64,000 bases of DNA from Limnomonas spitsbergensis (taxonomy: Eukaryota; Chlorophyta; Chlorophyceae; Chlamydomonadales). Both the position numbers and the translations under genes were made by a program. This document shows, one piece after another, positions 36,801 through 48,800 of this stretch; position 1 is the stretch's first letter, and each line of letters opens with the position of its first letter. The stretch lies in contig JAYJMM010000114.1 in assembly GCA_037349105.1 (NCBI GenBank), positions 1 to 64,000 of the forward strand, written 5' to 3'. The notes beneath the pieces were generated by a model. That model did no database searches. It was not told the origin of the DNA and saw only the letters and a list, made by a program, of their open reading frames with translations.

Positions 36801-39800
36801 ATGAGATTGAGTGGGGAGGGGTCTTGCTGTGCCATCATGTGTGCGGGGGGGGGGGGGAGCTTGCCGTATGAGATTGAGTGGTAAGGGGGCTTGTGGTGCC
36901 ATCATGTGTGCGGGAGGGGGGGGGGGGCTTGCCGTATGAGATTGAGTGGGGAGGGGGCTTGTTGTGCCATCATGTTTGCGGGGGGGGGGGGGCTTGCCGT
37001 ATGAGATTGAGTGGGGAGGGGGCTTGCTGTGACATCATGTGTGCGGGGGGGGGGGCTTGCCGTATGAGATTGAGGGGGGAGGGGGATTGCTGTGCCATCA
37101 TGTGTGCGGGGGGGGGGGGGGGCTTGCCGTATGAGATTGAGTGGGGAGGGGGATTGCTGTGCCATCATGTGTGCGGGGGGGGGGGGGGGGCTTGCCGTAT
37201 GAGATTGAGTGGGGAGGGGGCTTGCTGTGCCATCATGTGTTCGGGGGGGGGGGGCTTGCCGTATGAGATTGAGTGGGGAGGGGGCTTGTGGTGCCATCAT
37301 GTGTGCAAGAGGGGGGCGGGGGCTTGCCGTATGAGATTGAGTGGGGCGGGGGCTTGCTGTGCCATCATGTGTGCGGGGGGGGGGGGGCTTGCCGTATGAG
37401 ATTGAGTGGGGAGGGGGCTTGCTGTGCCATCATGTGCGGGGGGGGGGGGGGCTTGCCGTATGACATTGAGTGGGGAGGGGGCTTGCTGTGCCATCATGTG
37501 TGCGGGGGGGGGGGGCTTGCCGTATGAGATTGAGTGGGGAGGGGGCTTGCTGTGCCATCATGTGCGGGGGGGGGGGGGGGGCTTGCCGTATGAGATTGAG
37601 TGGGGAGGGGGCTTGCTGTGCCATCATGTGTGCGGGGGGGGGGGGCTTGCCGTATGAGATTGAGTGGGGAGGGGGCTTGCTATGCCATCATGTGCGGGGG
37701 GGGGGGGGGCTTGCCGTATGAGATTGAGTGGGGAGGGGGCTTGCTGTGCCATCATGTGTGCGGGGGGGGGGGCTTGCCGTATGAGATTGAGTGGGGAGGG
37801 GGCTTGATGTGCCATCATATGTGCAGGGGGGGGGGGGGGGGGCTTGCCGTATGAGATTGAGTGGGGAGGGGGCTTGCAGTGCCATCATGTGCGGGGGGGG
37901 GGGGGCTTGCCGTATGAGATTGAGTGGGGAGGGGGCTTGATGTGCCATCATGTGTGCGGGGGGGGGGGGCTTGCCGTATGAGATTGAGTGGGGAGGGGGC
38001 TTGATGTGCCATCATATGTGCAGGGGGGGGGGGGGGCTTGCCGTATGAGATTGAGTGGGGAGGGGGCTTGCTGTGCCATCATTTGTGCAGGGGGGGGGGG
38101 GGCTTGCCATATGAGATTGAGGGGGGAGGGATTGTTGTGCCATCATGTGTGCAGGAGGGGGGGGGGGCTTGCCGTATGAGATTGAGTGGGGAGGGGGCTT
38201 GTTGTGCCATCATGTGTGCGGGGGGGGGGGGCTTGCCGTATGAGATTGAGTGGGGAGGGGGCTTGCTGTGCCATCATGTGCGGGGGGGTGGGGGGCTTGC
38301 CGTATGAGATTGAGTGGGGAGGGGGCTTGTGGTGCCATCATGTGTGCGGGGGGGGGGGGGCTTGCCGTATGAGATTGAGTGGGGAGGGGGCTTGATGTGC
38401 CATCATATGTGCAGGGGGGGGGGGGGCTTGTCGTATGAGATTGAGTGGGGAGGGGGCTTGTTGTGCCATCATGTGTGCATGGGGGGGGGGGGGCTTGCCG
38501 TATGAGATTGAGTGGGGAGGGGGCTTGTTGTGCCATCATGTGTGCGGGGGGGGGGGGGGGCTTGCCGTATGAGATTGAGGGGGGAGGGGGCTTGCTGTGC
38601 CATCATGTGCGGGGGGGGGGGGGGCTTGCCGTATGAGATTGAGTGGGGAGGGGGCTTGATGTGCCATCATGTGTGCGGGGGGGGGGGGCTTGCCGTATGA
38701 TATTGAGGGGGGAGGGGGCTTGCTGTGCCATCATGTGCGGGGGGGGGGGGGGCTTGCCGTATGAGATTGAGTGGGGAGGGGGCTTGCTGTGCCATCATGT
38801 GTGCAGGGGGGGGGGGGGCTTGCCGTATGAGATTGAGTGGGGAGGGGGCTTGCTGTGCCATCATGTGTGCGGGGGGGGGGGGGCTTGCCGTATGAGATTG
38901 AGTGGGGAGGGGGCTTGCTGTGCCATCATGTGTGCGGGGGGGGGGGGGGCTTGCCGTATGAGATTGAGTGGGGAGGGGGCTTGCTGTGCCATCATGTGTG
39001 CGGGAGGGGGGGGGGGCTTGCCGTATGAGATTGAGTGGGGAGGGGGCTTGCTGTGCCATCATGTGTGCGGGGGGGGGGGGGCTTGCCGTATGAGATTGAG
39101 TGGGGAGGGGGCTTGATGTGCCATCATGTGTGCGGGGGGGGGGGGCTTGCCGTATGAGATTGAGTGGGGAGGGGGCTTGTTGTGCCATCATGTGTGCAGG
39201 GGGGGGGGGGGGGGGGCTTGCCGTATGAGATTGAGTGGGGAGGGGGCTTGTTGTGCCATCATGTGCGGGGGGGGGGGGGGCTTGCCGTATGAGATTGAGT
39301 GGGGAGGGGGCTTGCTGTGCCATCATGTGTGCGGGGGGGGGGGGGCTTGCCGTATGAGATTGAGTGGGGAGGGGGCTTGATGTGCCATCATATGTGCAGG
39401 GGGGGGGGGGGGGGCTTGCCGTATGAGATTGAGTGGGGAGGGGGCTTGATGTGCCATCATATGTGCAGGGGGGGGGGGGGGGGCTTGCCGTATGAGATTG
39501 AGTGGGGAGGGGGCTTGTTGTGCCACCATTTGTGCAGGGGGGGGGGGGGGGGGCTTGCCGTATGAGATTGAGGGGGGAGGGGGATTGTTGTGCCATCATG
39601 TGTGCAGGAGGGGGGGGGGGGCTTGCCGTATGAGATTGAGTGGGGAGGGGGCTTGCTGTGCCATCATGTGTGCGGGGGGGGGGGGGGGCTTGCCGTATGA
39701 GATTGAGTGGGGAGGGGGCTTGCTGTGCCATCATGTGTGCGGGGGGGGGGGGGGGGCTTGCCGTATGAGATTGAGTGGGGAGGGGGCTTGCTGTGCCATC

Positions 39801-42800
39801 ATGTGTTCGGGGGGGGGGGGGGGCTTGCCGTATGAGATTGAGTGGGGAGGGGGCTTGATGTGCCATCATGTGTGCGGGGGGGGGGGCTTGCCGTATGAGA
39901 TTGAGTGGGGAGGGGGCTTGTTGTGCCATCATGTGTGCGGGGGGGGGGGGGCTTGCCGCATGAGATTGAGTGGGGAGGGGGCTTGATGTGCCATCATGTG
40001 TGCAGGGGGGGGGGGGCTTGCCGTATGAGATTGAGTGGGGAGGGGGCTTGCTGTGCCATCATTTGTGCAGGGGGGGGGGGGGCTTGCCGCATGAGATTGA
40101 GTGGGGAGGGGGCTTGCTGTGCCATCATGTGCGGGGGGGGGGGGGGGCTTGCCGTATGAGATTGAGTGGGGAGGGGGCTTGCTGTGCCATCATGTGTGCG
40201 AGGGGGGGGGGGCTTGCCGTATGAGATTGAGTGGGGAGGGGGCTTGATGTGCCATCATATGTGCAGGGGGGGGGGGGGGGGCTTGCCGTATGAGATTGAG
40301 TGGGGAGGGGGCTTGCTGTGCCATCATGTGTGCGGGGGGGGGGGGGGTATATGAAATATGCAATTAATTAAAAAATCCTGGGGTATGAAAATGTGTGGAC
40401 GGCACGGCGAAGCCGCGTGGGGGGGTGCGGGGGGTACCCCCCCCCGCCTTGGGCCCGGGGGCCAGCGGCCCCCGGTGGGGGTTGGGGGGCGAAGCCCCCA
40501 AAGTTCAGAAACAATGTGTGGTTTCAACTCGAGATTCCCAAATCTGTTGTAATTTAAATGTGTTAGTCCATTCAGTCAATGTTATGAATACCATATTCAA
40601 GTCAAAAACTCCGTAACTAGATTCAAAGGCACTCAAGCCTACAAACTGAAAATAAAGTCGGAAGTCAATATCTGCAAAGGCGGGAAGCCAAGATTCATGT
40701 GAGGCAAGTTGTGGCCAAGTCAGGGATTTCCCAATATGCAGCTATACCGCTGATGGCCCTGCCTCTCCCGGCCCAACCGCTGATGGTCATGCCTCTCCCG
40801 TTGGCTCAACCGCCGATGGCCCATGCCTTGCTGCAATCTTTGGACCTTAGGGCGCCCAGGCCTTTTCACCCCATGCCCATGTCTATGAAGAAGTACGGGT
40901 TGTGACTGACGGCCGGAAAGAAAGCAGAGAATGCCTGCTTGGCGAGGAGAAGTAGCCCTCGAAAGATCGATTTCATCCTTTCGACGCTTCACGGGCCGCC
41001 CATAATGACTAGAATCAGTAGATGATGTAAACATATTAAGCGATTCACGCGAGTCGATAGCGTTTCGATGATGCGGAGATAAAGGCGGTGCCGAACAGCG
41101 ATTGTGAGCGACTCTGGAGCGAGCTACAGGCGTACAGCCGCTGCGCAGCTGCGAAAAGCCCCTGGGCCAATGTTTCAGTCAGGCTTTTTTCTTCAGAATA
41201 TAATTAATAAAAAAAAGCCCAATTATCGCCTGAGGCCATTTATCGCCAAAAAAAAAAGACTGACGCCCCCCTCCCCCCCTACATTACTTAATTACATAAC
41301 ACCCCTCACCCCCCCCCTCCCCCACAGATCACTCACACTAACTGCCCCACACATCAGGCACTGATACTGCATCCCCCACAGATCACTCACACTAACTGCC
41401 CCACACATCAGGCACTGATACTGCATCCCCCACACAACACTCACACTGCCCATGCCTAACTTTCCGCTAACTGTTTTTCCTGACCATTGTTATACATATT
41501 GCATGCCCCATACCGCGCTTGAACCATGATGAAGATCCTCACCTTGAAGGTGGTGACGATGGCGCCATCACCCACGCTCCACATTGTAGCCGTCAAGTCC
41601 CAGCTCCCCGTTGCCAGGTGCCTCCCATCAGGGCTGAATGCTACACCCGCCACCACATCGGTGTGCCCCTGTGTTTCATGATGGGTCAGGGGAAGAGCAA
41701 TGAAGGGAAGGACCTACTAGGTTCAATACATATAGAGTCCGCTGTCAAAGGGATAATGTGTGTAGGGGGCCGAGGGTAGCGCATTTGCCTGGAGATCAAT
41801 TGGGGTAGGGACTAGGGCAGGGCTCCAGCTTGACATCAGCACGACTCATTTACTTCCACATTTGACGTGTCGGCAGCGTTGGGGGGACGGTCCTCAGCTT
41901 CCACACCAGATAGCTCTCTGTCACGTAGGCCACAGAGTCCACATGTTGAAAAGCATGCTAAGAATCAATTGACATCGCCCGATTGGGCGGTCCATCAGCC
42001 ACGTAAGACGGCGTCAAAGTCGGGGAACCGGACCAAGTACAACGCTTATCCTTGCGGGTAGTGTTTGAGGACCTTTGTGCCGACGCTTCATTTGTCCAAG
42101 CTCACGATAATTGTTGTTCTTATCCTCCAGAAATCGCGGGAGAACAGTGTAACCAATATTGTCGTTGAATCTTGATGGGATAAAGGCTATCTTGCTTCAG
42201 TCACTCGCGTAACTGCGTCTAACCCCGAAGGAGAGCGTGTTTCAAGGAAATGCTGAAACAAATATGCCCATCTATATAGTTTCTCGTTTTAGCCTGGCAG
42301 CCAGGATCGGGGAAGCCAGAGGCTGCTACCCCCCATGACTTACGTAGTCCTTTTATTCTGTAGACATACCCATTTCCAATAGTTGGACCTTTAAGCCCCT
42401 GTAGCACTACCCTTCATCATGTCCCTTACCCAACATCCCCCATTCCCCTGTTTCTACCATGTTGTTGTCTCTCCACACAATGCCTCCTCACCTTTAAGGT
42501 GGTGATGATGGTGCCATCAAGCATGCTCCACACGATGGCGGTTTTGTCATCGCCCCCCGAGGCTGCGTACCTCCCATCTCGGCTGAATGTGATGCTCGTC
42601 ACCGTGCCTTTGTGCCCCTGTGTTTGATAAGGGGTCAGTGAAATGTGTGAAAGGGAACAGCTTCGTGGATATTGTGGACTGCATTGCATGGCATTCCATT
42701 CATTGTCGTCGTGGCTGCTAGAACCAACACTTGTTCATATTTTGAATGATCTCCTACCGCTACACTGCTGTCATACAATGGTACTCATGGAAAGGGCATA

Positions 42801-45800
42801 CACGGGGGGGGCATTGTGTGGGGTGGGGCTGCGTAAATGCCAACATGTCAATCCAAATGATATTGATGCACCTTTATCTTCCCATGATGTTGAAAGGTAT
42901 GTCCACCATTCCTCGTCATGCACAATTCCATGAAGAAAGCAATTGCGGCCCGCATAGGCGTGAAGATACAATGCAACATGGGACGTGGCTGCCGCCGACC
43001 ATGCAAACACAATACTAATGCATTGATTGCATGGCAATATGAACCTCTAGCTATAGGTCTAGAACCCATTAAACCCTCCAAGGTATAAACCCTACACTTG
43101 GCATGGGGTTGGCAGGACAACACAAGTGGCTTGCAATCAACATAATAAAATACTTCAAATGGCGAGACATGGACATGAACACAATATCTAAAATGTTACA
43201 TAATGTTGATACATGCCCCAAAGATATGAACTGAAACATAATGTTCCCCCCCCCCACCCTTATTCCCCTCTTCACCTTCAGTATCTTGCGTAAGGTGCCG
43301 TCACCCCGGCTCCACATAATAGCAGAACTGTCCCGGCTCCCTGTGGCTAGGGAATTCCCATCAGGGCTTAACGCGACACTGTGCACCCGGTTGGTGTGTC
43401 CCTGTGTATCATGACAGGACATGGCAATGGCACATATGGGGGAATAAGGGAATTAGAGACGTGCGCTTATTAGTTGACAAACCAAGATTTCATGTCATAT
43501 TCATGCCCCCTCAAGCACATGCAATTATATAACGTGCCGCACCCGTTGTGCAATTGACCTTGGTGGTGTCAAAACGTGGCAACATGATTCCTGTGATCCC
43601 CACCCCCACCCCACACTCAGAGAACCCCACACACCAGCCAATCCAGTGCCCCCCCCCCCTGCCACGCACCAACCACCTTGGGACACACACATACAACCCC
43701 ACCCACCAGACAATCCAGTGCCCCCCCCCCCCCCCTGCCACACACCAACCGATCCAGTGACCCCCCCCCCCCCTGCCACACACCAACCAATCCAGTGCCC
43801 CCCCCCCCCTGCCACACACCAACCAATCCAGTGCCCCCCCCCCTGCCACACACCAACCAATCCAGTGCCCCCCCCCCCCTGCCACACACCAACCAATCCA
43901 GTGACCCCCCCCCCCTGCCACACACCAACCAATCCAGTGACCCCCCCCCTGCCACACACCAACCAATCCAGTGCCCCCCCCCCCCCTGCCACACACCAAC
44001 CAATCCAGTGACCCCACCCCCTGCCACACACCAACCAATCCAGTGACCCCCCCCCCCCCCCTGACACACACCAACCACCAAGGATTACGAAATATATAAT
44101 ATTCTTAAGTGTTTGTGCCAACGTGATTGCCATCCAGCATGTACAACAAATATGAAGCATCCCCTTCTCTACCCCGTGCGGTGGTGGTGAGTCTAACTTG
44201 ACATTGTTGTTGGGCCATAGAAAGTTGTAAGAAATGCCAGATATGCCCATCCTCACACGTAGCATGCAATGAAAAAACAATGCAGCGACTGAAACCCACA
44301 TTCAAGAAGGTTAACTCCTCAAGTTGTTGTACGACCCCAGCCGCCGCCGGCCTGCTTCCCTCGTCCGTCGCCCAACACTGGTGAACGAGCTCTTGCAGCT
44401 TGGATGGGAACTCAAGCGATGGAGGTGGCAGGCTGGGCCTCACACCATTCATCACCTTCATCCGCACGACGTCGTCCGATGCCATTTCATGGAAGGGCCT
44501 ATTGTTTGAGAATATCTCGCACATCACCATCCCCAATGAGAAGATGTCAGCAGGAGGGCGCTTACCGTGGTCAGGCCGCTCAAGCACCTGAGGAGGTGGG
44601 CGTAAAGCGCCGATGAGTACACGTATTGAACTGAAAAAATGTAAGCTGCCCTAGCCTTAGGGCTAACTAGGCTTGCTCTTGCTTGATGGTGGTGGTGCGG
44701 ATGTGGCCTCCGCCCCAGCTGCATTGTTCCCTTTACACCCGCACGCCTTAGGGGGGCGTAGTTGTGTTATTATTTCTTTCTCGGGTGGCGCAGCAAGGTG
44801 CTTGGGCTGGGTAGGCACTCCAGGAACTCACCTCGGGAGCAGCGTATCGCATGGTGTATGCATGGGGGGATGAGCTGCCGCGGCCAATGGTCATCGTGGC
44901 TGTCAGGTCGCCACGGCTGGTGTAATCAAAGCCAGAGCAGCCAAAGTCCGATATGGCACATTGGCGGCGCCCCATGTCCAAGCTGCCCACGAGGATGTTT
45001 CTGTTGGTTGTTGGTGTGGGGGAGGTGGGTGGTCCTGGTTTATAGAAGAGGGCTATGTGGATGAAGACATTTCAACGCCTCTCTCTGGCTGCCATGTTTG
45101 TGCAAGCAAGCACAACTTGGGATAAAGATCGCACGGAGGAAGATGGATCGACCATGCTAGCCAGCTTGGGCCAGCTGCACTTGCTAGTAGTTGGAGGCTT
45201 TGCGTGCTAGTACATGACAAAACCATGATTCCCCACTCAAAACAGCAAGTGAAGACAAGCAAAATTATATACATGCAGCTGGAACTAAATAAGCAGGCAG
45301 GGTGCTCAGGGGGTGTCCATTCCTAAGGTAGGTGCTCAAGGGGTGGCTCAAGGGGTGTTCATTCCTAAGCAATTTTAGTTGCATAGGGGGACAGAAGGCT
45401 CTCTACCTGGCGTGGCCTCCCTCCCTCCCTCCATCCCTCCCTTTACTTACCCCGGCTTGAGGTCTCCGTGCACGATGGGTCTCTTCTCATACTGGTGGAT
45501 GTCCCGCACACCACGGGCCACTTGTAGGGCGATGTCGACTTTCCCCATGAAGCTAACCTCGACCTTTGGGGCATGAGTGGGGATAGGTTTATTTAAGGAC
45601 ATCGTAAATATGGAAACCTCTCCTCATCCTGGCCCACACACAACAACTGACCTACCTCTCCATGGCGTATATTCCGAAGATGCATGGCCAGGGTGTAGTC
45701 GTAGCGCCTCATTACCATGCAGAACAGAGGGGGGTGACGGTCCTTGGCGACCACGATGCCTACGTGTTATAATGGAAGAACATATGTAGGCATAAGAAGG

Positions 45801-48800
45801 GGTACGGTAGTGCATCAGTGCAGTAGGTGGTGGTGCAATATGTCAGAGGAACAATGCGTTGACTACTGTTCCTCTTGAAATGGACTTTGCATGGACTTTG
45901 CATGGACTTTGCATGGACTTTGCATGGACTGTTTGGTGGTGCAGCATGCTCCTGATTTCTAAAGATGCAGAAAGCTGTTGTCCAAGTGATTTTATTTGAC
46001 CCATTTTGCGGTGGCCTGTGTGCGTGTGCCTGTTTGGACATGATTGCCAGCCCTTCCATACATGCCCATGCCCTTTTCGAACCCTTTCCTTCCTGCCTTC
46101 CTTGCGTTTCATTGTTTTAACTCATTGGCCATCAGGTGTTAAGCATCTACTCCATGCACGCCGGTACTTGTCGTGCTCTCCAATTACAATTTGCTATTTG
46201 TATGCATAGCTTGATTTGCTTTATGTATGCATTGCCTTGGGGTCCCCATTTGCTGGATTATCACTTTGCCTGTTGGGCCTTCCAGTCTTGTGTTTGGTTG
46301 CTCAGTCTGTTGGCATCCTTCTCAACATATCTTACGATGTCCACCTTTTGAGCTGCCTTTTGACCTTAGTGATGTGTTTCTGTCATAATGGCTTAAATTT
46401 GGGTCCCCGTTATCATTTGGTTTGCTCTGCCTGACATTTTCAGGCAGACACTACAATGGGTGGTTGCATTGAAGACTTGCCCTCATCCTTCATTGGGGCA
46501 CAACATAGCCGTTTGCCAACAGCCAGCATGAATTTCGCTCCCAGTCAGGATCTAGGGTTTGTCTTCAAATGTAGCCCTATTGCCTTTTGGGCCCATGGTG
46601 CACTGAATGCTTTGTTGCACCTAAGCAGCCTATTGGCATAGAATGAATGCATTCATCAGGAGAAGCGGCAGTGCCTGTCTCTCAGCCACATTTTGCATCC
46701 TTGCCTCTTTGCCTCCCTGATTCCTTGCCTCCTTGCCTCCTTGCCATCCTGTCATGCCCTGCCATCCTGGCTGCCCTATATTGATATATTACCTTGCCCT
46801 GTGCTGACATATTTTCCTGCCCTGCCCTGCCCGGCCCTGCCCTCCCTACCCTGTCTTGCCCTGCCCTGCCATGACATAGTGCCCTGCCCTGCCCTGTCCT
46901 GTCCTGTCCTGACATATTGCCCTACCCTGCCCTGCCCCGCCCTGCCCCGCCCCGCCCCAAAACCGGTAAGCCTCCGCTGATGTAAAGTTCTAATAAATCC
47001 CTCTGTGTCCGACTCACCCTGCGCTGATGTAAAGCTCTAATAAATCCCTCTGTGTCCGACTCACCCTGCCCTGATGTAAAGCTCTAATAAATCCCTCTGT
47101 GTCCGACTCACCCTGCGCTGATGTAAAGCTCTAATAAATCCCTCTGTGTCCGACTCACCCTGCCCTGATGTAAAGCTCTAATAAATCCCTCTGTGTCCGA
47201 CTCACCCTGCGCTGATGTAAAGCTCTAATAAATCCCTCTGTGTCCGACTCACCCTGCGCTGATGTAAAGCTCTAATAAATCCCTCTGTGTCCAACTCACC
47301 CTGCGCTGATGTAAAGCTCTAAATCCCTCTTTGTACAACTCACCCTGCGCTGATGTAAAGCTCTAATAAATCCCTCTGTGTCCAACTCACCCTGCCCTGA
47401 TGTAAAGCTCTAATAAATCCCTCTGTGTCCAACTCACCCTGCGCTGATGTAAAGCTCTAATAAATCCCTCTGTGTCCGACTCACCCTGCGCTGATGTAAA
47501 GCTCTAATAAATCCCTCTGTGTCCGACTCACCCTGCCCTGATGTAAAGCTCTAATAAATCCCTCTGTGTCCAACTCACCCTGCCCTGATGTAAAGCTCTA
47601 ATAAATCCCTCTGTGTCCGACTCACCCTGCGCTGATGTAAAGCTCTAATAAATCCCTCTGTGTCCGACTCACCCTGCCCTGATGTAAAGCTCTAATAAAC
47701 CCCTCTGTGTCCGACTCACCCTGCGCTGATGTAAAGCTCTAATAAATCCCTCTGTGTCCGACTCACCCTGCCCTGATGTAAAGCTCTAATAAATCCCTCT
47801 GTGTCCGACTCACCCTGCGCTGATGTAAAGCTCTAATAAATCCCTCTGTGTCCAACTCACCCTGCCCTGATGTAAAGCTCTAAATCCCTCTGTGTCCGAC
47901 TCACCCTACGCTGATGTAAAGCTCTAATAAATCCCTCTGTGTCCGACTCACCCTGCCCTGATGTAAAGCTCTAATAAATCCCTCTGTGTCCAACTCACCC
48001 TGCCCTGATGTAAAGCTCTAAATCCCTCTGTGTCCGACTCACCCTGCGCTGATGTAAAGCTCTAATAAATCCCTCTGTGTCCGACTCACCCTGCCCTGAT
48101 GTAAAGCTCTAATAAATCCCTCTGTGTCCAACTCACCCTGCGCTGATGTAAAGCTCTAATAAATCCCTCTGTGTCCGACTCACCCTGCCCTGATGTAAAG
48201 CTCTAATAAATCCCTCTGTGTCCACCTCACCCTGCGCTGATGTAAAGCTCTAATAAATCCCTCTGTGTCCAACTCACCCTGCGCTGATGTAAAGCTCTAA
48301 TAAATCCCTCTGTGTCCGACTCACCCTGCCCTGATGTAAAGCTCTAATAAATCCCTCTGTGTCCGACTCACCCTCCGCTGATGTAAAGCTCTAATAAATC
48401 CCTCTGTGTCCAACTCACCGTACAGTTCCACAACATGCTGGCTCTTGACCGCTGAGAGCAGGTACGCCTCTTTCTCAAGGTCGGTTTGGAGCCCGTCGAG
48501 GCTCAAAGACGAGTTGACAGTGAGCATCTTGATGGCAACCTCTCTCCCTGCATAGGTACCGTCTTTCACCACGCTGTAGCTGCCTGTACCCAAGACATTA
48601 CTGCCGATCTCCAGCAAGGCAGGGTCCAGCACCTTGCCCGTGGCCCTCAGTCGGTCCAACAATGCCACCTTGACGTCCCTCATGACCCTGTGAGGGATAG
48701 ATCAAGCATGACCTCGATCCCCTTGTCCAGGGATATACGGCGCTGAGATGCGTTGCAATTCGTGGAAATATGGAGCATGAATGCTTTGCAGGAATGAGGT

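Larger units (their letters stand above)
21999..40347. repeat. 18.3-kb poly-G minisatellite, ~66-bp unit, ~275 copies (intron 13)
   Basis: Each unit on the plus strand is a run of 8-20 G, then CTTGCCGTATGAGATTGAGT, GGGGAGGGGGCTTGCTGTGC and CATCATGTGTGC. Length varies (roughly 63-70 bp) mainly through the G run. Common variants are GTGCAGGAGGG, GTGCGGACGGG, GTGTTCGG, GTGTGTGTGTG, ATTTGTGCAGG and ATATGTGCAGG. It fills almost all of intron 13 of the minus-strand gene, so the pre-mRNA carries the C-rich strand. The many open frames across it on both strands (Gly/Cys-rich or Pro/Ser-rich) are artefacts. Confidence 0.98.
44300..48687 (-). other. Exons 6-10: protein kinase domain (TKL-like)
   Basis: Exon 6 holds the N-lobe: glycine loop 257-267, Lys277 and a candidate helix-C Glu near 297. 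Exon 7 holds the hinge region ([12 protein letters not shown]). Exon 8 ends in the catalytic loop HGDLKPG, which splices onto NILV in exon 9. Exon 9 also holds DFG and a Ser/Thr-rich activation loop ending YAAPE. Exon 10 holds the C-lobe ([14 protein letters not shown], Asp456) and the conserved Arg near 521. Family placement as TKL-like rests on the C-lobe motifs. Intron 6 (45,760-48,418) carries a 47-bp array, intron 9 is 244 bp, and intron 10 (43,402-44,299) carries a C-run array. Confidence 0.85.

Noticed and set aside
38667..39932. 421-codon Pro/Ser-rich minus open frame and dozens like it at 22-40 kb
   Set aside because: Translation of the poly-G minisatellite. Changing G-run lengths would shift the frame constantly.
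41456..41656. Read-through of WD repeat 3 to a stop, ending the kinase gene with three blades
   Set aside because: Three blades cannot close a propeller and the donor AAG|GTGAGG is as good as in the other WD exons. Premature polyadenylation remains possible.
46971..48418. CRISPR-like or polyadenylation-signal array (AATAAA in each unit on the plus strand)
   Set aside because: The units are tandem without spacers. The AATAAA is antisense to the gene that contains it.
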